From an uncultured Corynebacterium sp. (GTDB lineage: Bacteria; Actinomycetota; Actinomycetes; Mycobacteriales; Mycobacteriaceae), in NCBI GenBank assembly GCA_943914465.1, contig CALUCD010000016.1, forward strand, positions 1 through 22,376: a stretch of 22,376 nucleotides of DNA, in the 5' to 3' direction. Under the pieces are notes generated by a model. The model searched no databases and was not told where the DNA came from. It worked only from the letters and a program-made list of their open reading frames with translations. Every line of letters starts with the position of its first letter. Position 1 is the first letter of the stretch. Made by a program: the position numbers and the translations under genes. Positions 1 through 7,308 of this stretch are shown here, in pieces.

Positions 1-33
1 GATCTCATCGGAGGAGATCGTCAGCTCCGCCAT
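1..33 (-). CDS. atpA: ATP synthase F1 subunit alpha, N-terminal 11 codons only
   Basis: Only the first 11 codons are inside the window, reading MAELTISSDEI on the minus strand, which is the usual actinobacterial AtpA start. The gene continues beyond base 1. An AGGAAG ribosome site lies a few bases upstream of the ATG. It follows atpH by 39 bp in the same direction, as expected for the atp operon. AtpA forms the catalytic alpha3beta3 head of the F1Fo ATP synthase. Identity rests on the short N-terminus plus its place in the operon. Confidence 0.9.
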   Translation of the reverse strand, partial: MAELTISSDEI

Positions 34-72
34 GTTCTTCCTGCTCTCGGTAGTTATGTCCAGCATGTTTTA

Positions 73-909
73 TTAGTACAAGGTCGTGTTTGCGGCGAGG
101 TCAGTTCGAAGCCGCGTGAGTTTTCCGCGAGTCGAACCGTCAATTTCCTCATCACCAACGCGGATAATCATCCCGCCGAGGAGGCTGGGGTCTACCTCGG
201 CATGAACAGCCATCTCGCGACCGTAGATTGTCTCGAGCTTCGCTGCGAGCGCTTCACGCTGAGACGAAGAAAGCTCCTCCGCAGCGACGACGCGGGCAAC
301 AGCTTTGCCCCGCAGTTCAGCAACTTGTTCGGCAAGTGCGGCCAGATCATCCACCGCGTTGGTAACGGGCCGACCGATCACCTGCAACGCAAGTGCCTCG
401 GTGAACATCGTCACTTTGCCATATATCACGCTTGCTAGAAGCCCACGCTTCTGCGCGGAAGTAGCCGTCCGATCAGATAAGAGTTGGGTCAACTCCTTCT
501 CTGACTCAAGCAAGACCGACAGCTGGTACAGCTCATCTTCGACCTGTTCGAGCTGCCCTTGCTCCTGCGCACCACGCAGCAGGGCTCGCCGGCCGAGGGA
601 GACCAACCCCGTGCGCAAATCGCGCGGCGTTGACCACTCCTGTGCCGCGGTTGCGGTCAGGATCTGCTTGGTGGGCTCGGCGATCTTGGCTGCGAATACA
701 TCACTCATGATGCCCTCGCGTTGGCCGGGCTCTAGCGAGGTGTCTGCAACTGCGACGCGCAGCGAGCGATCGGCATCAAGCTGATCCACAATGAGGAACA
801 ACTCGGTGCCAATTTGTGCGGCACTGGCGGCAGGGTTGGAGGAGTTCTGGATCAACTGATCCAGTTGGTCCGCCATCCGTGTCTGTGCTTCACGACTAGC
901 TGCCTTCAT
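73..909 (-). CDS. atpH: ATP synthase F1 subunit delta (OSCP-like)
   Basis: This 278-residue protein is the delta subunit, the peripheral-stalk link joining subunit b to the top of the F1 alpha subunits. It begins MKAASREA, matching the start of corynebacterial AtpH (about 270 residues). It is longer than the roughly 180 residues of E. coli AtpH, which is normal for Actinobacteria. The C-terminal part, with GGMIIRVGDEEIDGS and LTRLRTDL, is the conserved OSCP tail. No membrane segment is visible. The ATG is preceded by GAGGAAG. It starts 5 bp after the atpF stop, so the two are probably translationally coupled. It lies between atpF and atpA as in related genomes. Confidence 0.96.
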   Translation of the reverse strand: MKAASREAQTRMADQLDQLIQNSSNPAASAAQIGTELFLIVDQLDADRSLRVAVADTSLEPGQREGIMSDVFAAKIAEPTKQILTATAAQEWSTPRDLRTGLVSLGRRALLRGAQEQGQLEQVEDELYQLSVLLESEKELTQLLSDRTATSAQKRGLLASVIYGKVTMFTEALALQVIGRPVTNAVDDLAALAEQVAELRGKAVARVVAAEELSSSQREALAAKLETIYGREMAVHAEVDPSLLGGMIIRVGDEEIDGSTRGKLTRLRTDLAANTTLY

Positions 910-914
910 CTCGC

Positions 915-1490
915 CTACTTCCTCGTTGGCACGGTGTCGAGCTCGGACAGGAAGTCATCAATGGTGTTCGAACGCCGGGTGGAGTCAGACAACTCAGTTC
1001 CCAACAGGCGCTCGGCCAAGGTGATCGAGTTCTGCCCCATCTCGTTGCGCAGCTCGGAGACGACTTGCTCACGCGAGGCGCGCAGTTGTTTCTCGCCTGC
1101 TTCAACAATGCGGCGGGACTCCTCTTCGGCGCGGACACGTGCTTCAGCTTCGATCTCTTTACCACGCGCACGCGCGGCTTCGCGGATCTCGGCTGCCTCG
1201 GCCCTGGCCTCAGCAAGTTCGGCATTGTTTTTCTCCAGAGCAGCCTTCGCCTCTTTTTGCGCGACTTCGGCGCGCTCGATGCCACCTTTAATCCGGTCCT
1301 CGCGCTCCGCCAGCACCTCCTGGAACCGCGGAATCACGTACTTCCAAAACAGGAGGAAGACTAGGACGAAGACAACGAGCGCCCAAACCATGTCGTACAC
1401 CGGTGGCAGGAGGATCGACGGAGGCGTCTCCATGGGCAACGACTCTTGGCCATCTCCGGCCGCCACGATGAATGTGTTGACGGTAGTCAT
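915..1490 (-). CDS. atpF: ATP synthase Fo subunit b
   Basis: This 191-residue protein is the peripheral-stalk subunit b. One hydrophobic segment at about residues 31-50 (MVWALVVFVLVFLLFW) anchors it in the membrane. It is followed by a long, highly charged Ala/Glu/Arg-rich helix typical of the b-subunit coiled coil, starting with FQEVLAEREDRIKGG. The short N-terminal tail before the membrane helix is also seen in other corynebacterial AtpF proteins. The ATG at 1490 is preceded by AGGAGC at good spacing. The gene sits 48 bp after atpE and 5 bp before atpH on the same transcript. Confidence 0.96.
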   Translation of the reverse strand: MTTVNTFIVAAGDGQESLPMETPPSILLPPVYDMVWALVVFVLVFLLFWKYVIPRFQEVLAEREDRIKGGIERAEVAQKEAKAALEKNNAELAEARAEAAEIREAARARGKEIEAEARVRAEEESRRIVEAGEKQLRASREQVVSELRNEMGQNSITLAERLLGTELSDSTRRSNTIDDFLSELDTVPTRK

Positions 1491-1538
1491 TGGTTGCTCC
1501 TGATCTAAAAATGAATGGGTCTATGCGCAGGTTCGTTT

Positions 1539-1787
1539 TTAGAACAGGAAGCCGGCAACCAGGCCGATGAGGGCGAGCGCCTCAACGAAGGCGATACCCA
1601 GGAACATGGTGGTACGAAGCTGGCCAGCCATCTCCGGCTGGCGTGCCATACCCTCGACGGTCTTGCCAACGAGCATGCCGATACCGATGCCCGGACCGAT
1701 GGTGGCCAGACCGTAGCCGATGGTGCCCAGTCCGCTGTAGTTGGTGGTGACGGTCTCAGCTGCTTGAGCAAGAATGATGTCGTTCAT
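1539..1787 (-). CDS. atpE: ATP synthase Fo subunit c
   Basis: This 82-residue proteolipid forms the rotating c-ring. It is two hydrophobic helices joined by the polar ARQPE loop (residues 48-52). The first helix carries the glycine-rich GPGIGIG motif and the second the proton-carrying glutamate, Glu69 in GIAFVEALALIG. No extra sodium-ligand signature stands out, so proton coupling is inferred. I chose the ATG at 1787 (MNDIILAQAAET) because it matches the start of corynebacterial AtpE. The same frame extends nine codons upstream, but that stretch is not family-like. The ribosome site is a modest AAAGGGAA. It lies 105 bp after atpB. Confidence 0.97.
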   Translation of the reverse strand: MNDIILAQAAETVTTNYSGLGTIGYGLATIGPGIGIGMLVGKTVEGMARQPEMAGQLRTTMFLGIAFVEALALIGLVAGFLF

Positions 1788-1892
1788 TGAAGGTCGTTCC
1801 CTTTCTTGGTGCACTGCAGCCTGTTATCTTCTGCCGCAGCACGAGTGACAGTGTGGAGGGGTTATTCAGTTTGGCCGTGAGATCGCGCTTTG

Positions 1893-2687
1893 TTAGTGCG
1901 CATCTGCGTGCAGCGATAGCTCGATGTACACCGCCGTCAGAAGGGCGAAGATGTACGCCTGCAGGAAAATAATGATCAGTTCGTACAGGGTGAACAGGAT
2001 CGCCGCGATAAGGGTCAGGCCACTCACCGCCGTCCATGCGTTGAGCTGCCAGAAGAAGAAGTTCGTGGCAGAGTACAGCAGGACGAGAATGATGTGACCC
2101 GCTAGGAAGTTCGCCATAAGACGAAGCGCTAGCGTGACCGGCCGCAGAATGAAGGTCGAGAAAATCTCGATGGGCACCACCAGGAGGTGAAGCAGCGGGG
2201 GCAGCCCCGGAATCACTACCGAGTGTTTGAAATAGGCCATGCCGTAGCGTTGAACACCGGCATAAATCATCGCAATGTAGGCCACCAACGCCAGCACAAC
2301 CGGCATGCCGATACGTGCGTTTGGTGAGATGTTGAGGCCGGGAATGATTGTGGCCGCATTCATAAACAAGATGGTGAAGAAGATGGTCGCGATGACCGGA
2401 AGGAATCGCTTTCCATCTTTTTTGCCCAATGTGTCTTCGGCGATGTGAACGCGAACAAAGTCCACGCCCAGCTCGGCGAAGTTTTGCAAGCCTTTAGGAA
2501 CCAGTTGCGGTTTCCGAAAAGCAATAACAAAGAGAAGCATCAGGATCGCCGCAACAAATAAGCGGACGATCATGATGCGATCAAGCGCGAACCACCCATT
2601 GGCAAAGTCCTCACCAATGAACTGGCCATACGTGTGCCCCGGGAAAAATTCTGGACCAAGCTCGGGAGCGTGGAAGCTCCCCTTCAT
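1893..2687 (-). CDS. atpB: ATP synthase Fo subunit a
   Basis: This 264-residue multi-spanning membrane protein forms the proton half-channels against the c-ring. The essential arginine is visible as Arg189 in LALRLMANFLAGH, and the C-terminal YIFALLTAVYIELSLHADAH is family-like. I placed the start at the ATG at 2687 (MKGSFHAPEL), the conserved corynebacterial start. The frame is open for 38 more codons upstream but those residues look unrelated. The ribosome site is poor: a GGGAGAG lies over 20 bp upstream, so initiation may be weak or the start may differ by a few codons. It is the first atp gene after a 367-bp non-coding gap. Confidence 0.95.
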   Translation of the reverse strand: MKGSFHAPELGPEFFPGHTYGQFIGEDFANGWFALDRIMIVRLFVAAILMLLFVIAFRKPQLVPKGLQNFAELGVDFVRVHIAEDTLGKKDGKRFLPVIATIFFTILFMNAATIIPGLNISPNARIGMPVVLALVAYIAMIYAGVQRYGMAYFKHSVVIPGLPPLLHLLVVPIEIFSTFILRPVTLALRLMANFLAGHIILVLLYSATNFFFWQLNAWTAVSGLTLIAAILFTLYELIIIFLQAYIFALLTAVYIELSLHADAH

Positions 2688-2921
2688 GGCCAACGTTGTA
2701 ACGCTCAGCGTTCTCTCCCGTTCTCGGGCCGCATCCCAAGCGAATGCGGTGCGATGGACGTCTTCACGAAGACTGTCGCCGCGGCGGACTCCGTCGCACA
2801 TCTGCTACCGCGGGACAGGGGATGTCGTCTCAGGCGGCTGTGCCCATGCGAGTCGGGCAATCCCCTACCTGAAGTAAACCCAGCGGATAGCCTAACAGGT
2901 GAGGTGGGGTTTTCGCGCCAC

Positions 2922-2956
2922 AGGGGGAGATTGAATGGGCCCCAGCCCCACCCCCT
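2922..2956. other. G/C-tract hairpin in the atpB leader
   Basis: AGGGGG at 2922-2927 can pair with CCCCCT at 2951-2956, enclosing a GGGCCC and a CCCC run. On the minus (transcribed) strand this is three runs of four to five guanines close together. There is no following U tract, so it does not look like a standard intrinsic terminator. It may be a leader structure or simply GC-rich DNA. Confidence 0.35.
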
Positions 2957-2979
2957 CTGACAGGCCGAACAGATGTCAG
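2957..2979. repeat. Perfect 6-bp inverted repeat upstream of atpB
   Basis: CTGACA (2957-2962) and TGTCAG (2974-2979) are exact reverse complements separated by 11 bases. The centre-to-centre distance is 17 bp, so it could be a dimer operator or a small RNA hairpin. It lies between the two candidate atpB promoters. No known regulator consensus was recognised. Confidence 0.35.
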
Positions 2980-3001
2980 CTGGGTATAGCTACTTTCGCA
3001 C

Positions 3002-3030
3002 AGTCTGTAATATCCATCACATGCTCGCAA
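3002..3030 (-). promoter_or_regulatory. Candidate promoter for the atpB operon
   Basis: On the minus strand, TTGCGA (3025-3030) and CAGACT (3002-3007) are separated by exactly 17 bp, a reasonable corynebacterial -35/-10 pair. A second candidate -10, TAGGCT at 2889-2894, lacks a clear -35 box. Transcription from the first site would give a leader of about 310 nt before atpB. This is a motif reading only, and the true start site may be elsewhere in the gap. Confidence 0.3.
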
Positions 3031-3054
3031 TAAATATGTAATAGGATTAGCTTT

Positions 3055-3543
3055 TTAGCTGATATATGCAGTTCTTGACGTGATAATGCCCCACGTCTCA
3101 GCGCCTAACGCAACCACGAGCGCGACGATCGTTGTGACTCCGAAGGCGGCATTGTCGTAGAAATCGAAACCGCGCAGCCATAACAGCAGCACAATCACGA
3201 TTGCGAGCTTGACCAGCCACCCCCCGAGCACAACCGCCATGGTCGTGGTCGGTGAAGAGCGGGCGGTAGCAAGTACGGTCGCCGCTGTCGCAAGTACAAA
3301 TCCGCCGCCGATCGCCACTCCCAGCAAGACGCCCAGTATGCCTGGCTGCTCACGAGCCTGGCCCCAATACATCAGCGAGATGATGCTGACCACCACTAGC
3401 GCCCAGCCGCCGGCTTTCAGCGCCCGCACGAGAGGACGACGGTGGTCGCTGTACTCGGCCACGTCCCGAACTGTGAAGTCGGGGTGGGCGCTGGAGTCCG
3501 CGCTGCCCGGGTGGTGCGTGGAGGAATTGAACGGAGTGCTCAC
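3055..3543 (-). CDS. atpI: AtpI-like membrane protein upstream of the ATP synthase operon
   Basis: This 162-residue protein has a polar N-terminal tail of about 40 residues and four hydrophobic segments at roughly 44-62, 70-92, 102-124 and 132-154. That pattern and its position directly before atpB match the small AtpI-type protein found ahead of actinobacterial atp operons. In other bacteria AtpI assists c-ring assembly or magnesium supply; that role is inferred here from position. It starts 42 bp after wecA on the same strand. Sequence conservation in this family is low, so the name rests on topology and synteny. Confidence 0.8.
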   Translation of the reverse strand: MSTPFNSSTHHPGSADSSAHPDFTVRDVAEYSDHRRPLVRALKAGGWALVVVSIISLMYWGQAREQPGILGVLLGVAIGGGFVLATAATVLATARSSPTTTMAVVLGGWLVKLAIVIVLLLWLRGFDFYDNAAFGVTTIVALVVALGAETWGIITSRTAYIS

Positions 3544-3585
3544 GGTCGTTCATCTTACGCGAGCTGGTGATCACCCCCGGGTGGC

Positions 3586-4731
3586 TCAGCCGCCAGGCGG
3601 GGGCCCAATTTTTCCTCTGGTCAGCGGCACGAGCGTGGCAACAAACGCGATGAGGAGGGCTAGCGATGTAAACAGCACTGCATAGCGCACTGGGATAAGC
3701 GAAAAGCTCACGGCACCGAACGCCACAGCCGAGACCCACATGTACAACACCAGCACGGTCCGGCGGTGGGTATGACCAAGCCGAAGCAGCCGGTGGTGGA
3801 TGTGGCCCGCGTCAGCCTTGAACGGACTTTGCCCGCGTGCCGTGCGGCGCACAACTGCCCAAATCAGGTCAGCAACTGGCAACGCGATGGCAGCCACTAC
3901 CACGATGATGGGACTCATCAAGGCAACTAAGTCAGCCGCCCCGTAGAGCGACATATTGATCTTGCCGGACGCCGACACGGACGCAGCGGACAGCAGTAAC
4001 CCGGTCAGCATCGCCCCGGAGTCGCCCATGAAGATGCGGGCGGGTTCAAAGTTGTGGGGTAAAAACCCGCCGCAGATGCCAACGAGCGCCGCGCAGATAA
4101 TGGCTGGCGGATAGGCAGAGACCGCGCCTCCTTGGTCGTGCAGCACTGTCAGCGAGAACACCAAGATAGCCAAGCCAGCGATCATGCCCAACCCCGCAGC
4201 AAGTCCATCGATCCCGTCTACAAAGTTGACTGCGTTGACTAGCAAGACAGTGAAAATTGCACTCAAGACAAGGCCCTGGGCTTGATCGAGAATGAGCGTC
4301 GTACCCCCGCCAAACGGCACATAGAACACGGTGAACACGATCCCCAATACCGCCATGAGCACCGCGGCGAAGAATTGGCCCGCCAGTTTGACCAGGGCGC
4401 CGAGTTCGTACAGATCGTCGACAATGCCAACGACCACTATGGCGAACGCGCCCGCCAGCACCGCGGTCATCTCAGGGGTGACGGGAGCGAACCCTCGCGT
4501 CAGCGCGGGCAGCTGCTGAGCGAGGAACACCGCAGAAATGAAGCCCGTGAACATCGCTAGCCCGCCCACCGATGGTGTCGGCTGAGTGTGCACGTCACGG
4601 TGGCGTATCTCGGCTACCCGCCCTGTACGCACAAGCAGCGAACGCACGAGCCCAGTTGACAGGTACGTGATCACGGCCGCAACGAGCAGCACGAGGCCGA
4701 GCTCGCGCATGGGTACGCCAGCACCTGCCAT
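3586..4731 (-). CDS. wecA: Polyprenyl-phosphate GlcNAc-1-phosphate transferase (WecA/TagO family)
   Basis: This 381-residue integral membrane enzyme of glycosyltransferase family 4 (MraY/WecA type) transfers a UDP-sugar 1-phosphate to decaprenyl phosphate. It starts a cell-envelope glycan, most likely the arabinogalactan linkage unit as for mycobacterial WecA (Rv1302). Visible motifs are the DD pair in GIVDDLYEL (residues 102-110), NFVDGIDGL (169-177), MGDSGA (235-240) and HIHHRL (310-315), on about 11 hydrophobic helices. The ATG at 4731 directly follows the stop of the Sua5 gene (TAGATG), with GGAG 7 bp upstream. A second ATG at codon 8 has poorer spacing. Sugar specificity is inferred from context. 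Confidence 0.92.
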   Translation of the reverse strand: MAGAGVPMRELGLVLLVAAVITYLSTGLVRSLLVRTGRVAEIRHRDVHTQPTPSVGGLAMFTGFISAVFLAQQLPALTRGFAPVTPEMTAVLAGAFAIVVVGIVDDLYELGALVKLAGQFFAAVLMAVLGIVFTVFYVPFGGGTTLILDQAQGLVLSAIFTVLLVNAVNFVDGIDGLAAGLGMIAGLAILVFSLTVLHDQGGAVSAYPPAIICAALVGICGGFLPHNFEPARIFMGDSGAMLTGLLLSAASVSASGKINMSLYGAADLVALMSPIIVVVAAIALPVADLIWAVVRRTARGQSPFKADAGHIHHRLLRLGHTHRRTVLVLYMWVSAVAFGAVSFSLIPVRYAVLFTSLALLIAFVATLVPLTRGKIGPPPGG

Positions 4732-5391
4732 CTAGTTTCTCCGCAGTGATTCTTCGTCCACGCCGAGGACATCTGCAATTCGCTCCGCCGGCACTGCCCC
4801 GGCCCGCAAAATCACCGGGCGGCCGCGTGAGATGTCAATGATCGTGGAAGGCTGGCCGACTTCCGACTCGCCACCGTCAAGGTACACCGGTACCGCAGCG
4901 CCAAATTGCTGCCGTGCCTCGTGAATTTTCACCGCCGGCGCGTGGCCAGAAATATTGGCCGAAGACACCGCCATCGGGCCGACTTCTCGAAGCAGCTCGA
5001 TCGCGAGCGGCTGATTCGGCATCCGTAGGAGGACTGTGCCGCGTGTGTCGCCCAGATTCCACGGCAGTGATGGCGCTTCAGGCACAACGATGGAAAGCCC
5101 CCCGGGCCAGAACGCCTCGACGAGGGTCGCTGCCGTATCCGAGAATTCGCGCACCAAACCCTGAATCGTTGTCCAGGAGCCGACGAGCACCGGCACTGGC
5201 ATGTCTGGGCCACGCCGCTTTGTCGCCAACAGCTTGTCCACCGCAGCGGGGTTGAACGCGTCGGCCCCGATGCCGTAGACCGTGTCTGTGGGCAGCACAA
5301 CGTTCTCACCACTTCGCAGCGCTTCTGCCGCAGCGGCGAGACCTTCGGCGCGCTCCTGGGGGTTCAGGCAGTTGTAGGTGGTTGCGGGCAT
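4732..5391 (-). CDS. L-threonylcarbamoyladenylate synthase (Sua5/YrdC/TsaC family)
   Basis: This 219-residue protein makes threonylcarbamoyl-AMP from threonine, bicarbonate and ATP, the first step of the t6A37 modification of ANN-decoding tRNAs. Family marks are PTDTVYGIGADA near residue 34, KRRGPDMPVPVLV near 58, the SSANISG motif near 143, and a C-terminal VILRAGAVP. It covers the YrdC domain only and lacks the extra Sua5 C-terminal domain, so it is closer in length to TsaC. It overlaps the 3' end of prmC by 28 bp and abuts wecA, consistent with one co-transcribed translation and envelope cluster. The same gene lies here in mycobacteria (Rv1301). Confidence 0.93.
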   Translation of the reverse strand: MPATTYNCLNPQERAEGLAAAAEALRSGENVVLPTDTVYGIGADAFNPAAVDKLLATKRRGPDMPVPVLVGSWTTIQGLVREFSDTAATLVEAFWPGGLSIVVPEAPSLPWNLGDTRGTVLLRMPNQPLAIELLREVGPMAVSSANISGHAPAVKIHEARQQFGAAVPVYLDGGESEVGQPSTIIDISRGRPVILRAGAVPAERIADVLGVDEESLRRN

Positions 5392-6242
5392 AGGGGTAGC
5401 TTACTCGCCGTAACGAAGCGTTCTGTGCCCGCCAGATCTTTCATCACGCGCGTGTCAGAAAAGGCGCCGTTTTCCCGCAGTGCGTTGACAACCAGCTGCG
5501 CATTGGCGTCGTCGTGTTCAATGCCAATCGCGCCACCGGGACGCAGGAGGCGGGCAGCGACAGGGATGAGCCCGCGGATCGCTACCATCCCATCATCACC
5601 GGAGAAGACCGCCTCGTGCGGGTCGCGGTGCACTTCTCGCTCCACATCGCTGGTTTCCGGCACGTACGGCGGGTTCGACACAATGAGATCAACCTGCCCA
5701 TCGCATTCGCGCAGTAACGCGGCGTCAGTCATATCGCCGTGCATGATGCGTATCGACGCCCCGTTCGCCGCCGCATTGCGCCGCGCATACCCAATGGCAG
5801 TCGTGCTGCGCTCAACGGCGATCACCCGGGCATCCCGAACGTGGGTGGCGATGTAGATGGCCAGTGCCCCGGAGCCGGTGCCAAGATCGAGCACGGTAGC
5901 AGGGCCGGCCATACCAGCAAGACGTTGCGTTGCCCACTGCGCAAGCAGCTCTGTTTCTGGCCGCGGGATGAACACTCCCTCACCAACCGCCAGTTCCAGC
6001 GGGCCGAACGCTGCCGTGCCGGTGATGTGTTGCAGCGGTTCACGCCGTGCACGGCGTGAGATGGCCTGCGCGTAGTCAGACTCGAAGCCGGCATAGGGTT
6101 CGGCAAAACCCACTTCGAGCGGCGCGACGTCCAGAAGATGCGCGGCGAGCAGGCGCGCGTCGTTGCTGGGTGAAGCCACGCCGGCCGCGGCAAGCGTCTC
6201 GCTGGCCTGCGCGACGAGGTCGCGAAGGCTACTCGGCCTCAA
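5364..6242 (-). CDS. prmC: Peptide chain release factor N5-glutamine methyltransferase
   Basis: PrmC (HemK) uses S-adenosylmethionine to methylate the glutamine of the GGQ motif of release factors. With this start it has 292 residues. The SAM-binding DLGTGSGALA is at about 119-128 and the catalytic NPPY at 190-193; FIPRPETELL near 91 is also family-typical. No ATG is available at the front. I chose TTG at 6242 because AGGAG (6247-6251) lies 4 bp upstream, giving a 14-bp overlap with prfA. A further in-frame TTG at 6278 would add 12 residues but has no clear ribosome site. The gene lies directly after its substrate's gene, prfA, so coupling is likely. The start remains uncertain. Confidence 0.93.
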   Translation of the reverse strand: MRPSSLRDLVAQASETLAAAGVASPSNDARLLAAHLLDVAPLEVGFAEPYAGFESDYAQAISRRARREPLQHITGTAAFGPLELAVGEGVFIPRPETELLAQWATQRLAGMAGPATVLDLGTGSGALAIYIATHVRDARVIAVERSTTAIGYARRNAAANGASIRIMHGDMTDAALLRECDGQVDLIVSNPPYVPETSDVEREVHRDPHEAVFSGDDGMVAIRGLIPVAARLLRPGGAIGIEHDDANAQLVVNALRENGAFSDTRVMKDLAGTERFVTASKLPLCPQPPTTA

Positions 6243-7308
6243 GGCGCTCCTGGCGCTCGTGGGTTTGCAAGGCAGCAATCAGCTCGTCCATGTTGCCATC
6301 GAGCACCGAGTCGAGGTTGTTTGCCTTGTAGTTGATGCGGTGGTCCGAGATCCGGTTCTCTGGCCAGTTGTAGGTGCGGATGCGCTCCGAGCGATCCATC
6401 GTGCGCACTTGGGATGCGCGCCCCTCTGCCTCAGCGGCCTCGGCCTTCTCCCGCTCCAACTGGTCCAGACGAGCCTGCAGGACCTGCATGGCACGAGCGC
6501 GGTTTTGAATCTGGGAGCGCTCGTTCTGGCAGGTCACCACAATGTTGGTGGGCAGGTGAGTGATTCGCACTGCGGAGTCGGTGGTGTTCACCCCCTGGCC
6601 GCCTTTGCCGGAAGAGCGGTAGACATCCACGCGAATGTCTTTTTCGTCAATATCCACCGACTCGACCTCGTCTGCCTCCGGAAAGACATACACACCAGCA
6701 GCTGAAGTCTGAATGCGCCCCTGCGACTCGGTAACGGGCACACGTTGCACGCGATGCACCCCGCCTTCGAATTTCAACTTGCTCCACGCACCGTCGCGTG
6801 AGGGGGTTTTCGCTTTGACCGCCACCGTCATGTCCTTCACTCCGCCGAGGTCAGACTCTGCCACATCAAGCACTTCCCAGTTCAGACCGTTCTTTTCGCA
6901 GAACTTCTGGTACATGCGGGCAAGGTCACCGGCAAACAGTGCTGCTTCCTCACCGCCCGCACCGGCTTTGAGCTCCATGATGATGTCATCACCATCATGC
7001 TCATCACGAGGCGCGAGCAGGTCAGCTAACTCTTCTTCGAGACGGACAATCTCGCCCTCAAGACGGGTCGCTTCCTCCGCGAACTCTTTGTCTTCCGCAG
7101 CCATCTCAGCCGCGGCCTCGTGATCCTCGCGGGCTTGGGTGAGCTCCGAGTTCACTTTGATGATCGGCTGAAGCTCCGCGTAGCGCTTTGAAAGCTGACG
7201 GAAGCGATCCTGATCCGCGGCGACATCAGGATCCCCCATCTGAGCCTGAATTCCTTCATACTCAGCCACATAGTCGTCTACGAGTGAGACGTTCGCCGCA
7301 TTTGCCAT
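6229..7308 (-). CDS. prfA: Peptide chain release factor 1
   Basis: RF1 ends translation at UAA and UAG. The protein has 359 residues, the usual length. The stop-codon recognition tripeptide is PVT (191-193, in RVPVTESQGR), fitting the PxT type of RF1 rather than the SPF of RF2. The peptide-release motif GGQ is at 236-238 within SSGKGGQGVNTTDSA. The ATG at 7308 overlaps the rho stop codon by one base (TAATG), so its translation is probably coupled to rho. prmC follows with a short overlap. The rho-prfA-prmC order is conserved in Actinobacteria, although rpmE, present between rho and prfA in M. tuberculosis, is absent here. Confidence 0.97.
   Translation of the reverse strand: MANAANVSLVDDYVAEYEGIQAQMGDPDVAADQDRFRQLSKRYAELQPIIKVNSELTQAREDHEAAAEMAAEDKEFAEEATRLEGEIVRLEEELADLLAPRDEHDGDDIIMELKAGAGGEEAALFAGDLARMYQKFCEKNGLNWEVLDVAESDLGGVKDMTVAVKAKTPSRDGAWSKLKFEGGVHRVQRVPVTESQGRIQTSAAGVYVFPEADEVESVDIDEKDIRVDVYRSSGKGGQGVNTTDSAVRITHLPTNIVVTCQNERSQIQNRARAMQVLQARLDQLEREKAEAAEAEGRASQVRTMDRSERIRTYNWPENRISDHRINYKANNLDSVLDGNMDELIAALQTHERQERLEAE

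Larger units (their letters stand above)
2688..3054. other. Non-coding gap between atpI and atpB
   Basis: No credible gene is present in these 367 bases. Short open frames exist on both strands but none has a ribosome site or family-like sequence. On the minus strand, from atpI towards atpB, one meets an AT-rich start (about 3030-3060), a promoter-like pair, a 6-bp perfect inverted repeat, a G/C-tract hairpin and a second possible -10 (TAGGCT at 2889-2894). The likely role is the promoter and 5' leader of the atpBEFHA transcript. Confidence 0.6.

Noticed and set aside
2830..3030. A 66-codon minus-strand open frame in the atpI-atpB gap
   Set aside because: No ribosome site and low-complexity Gly-rich translation from the G tracts; it overlaps the candidate promoter and structures.
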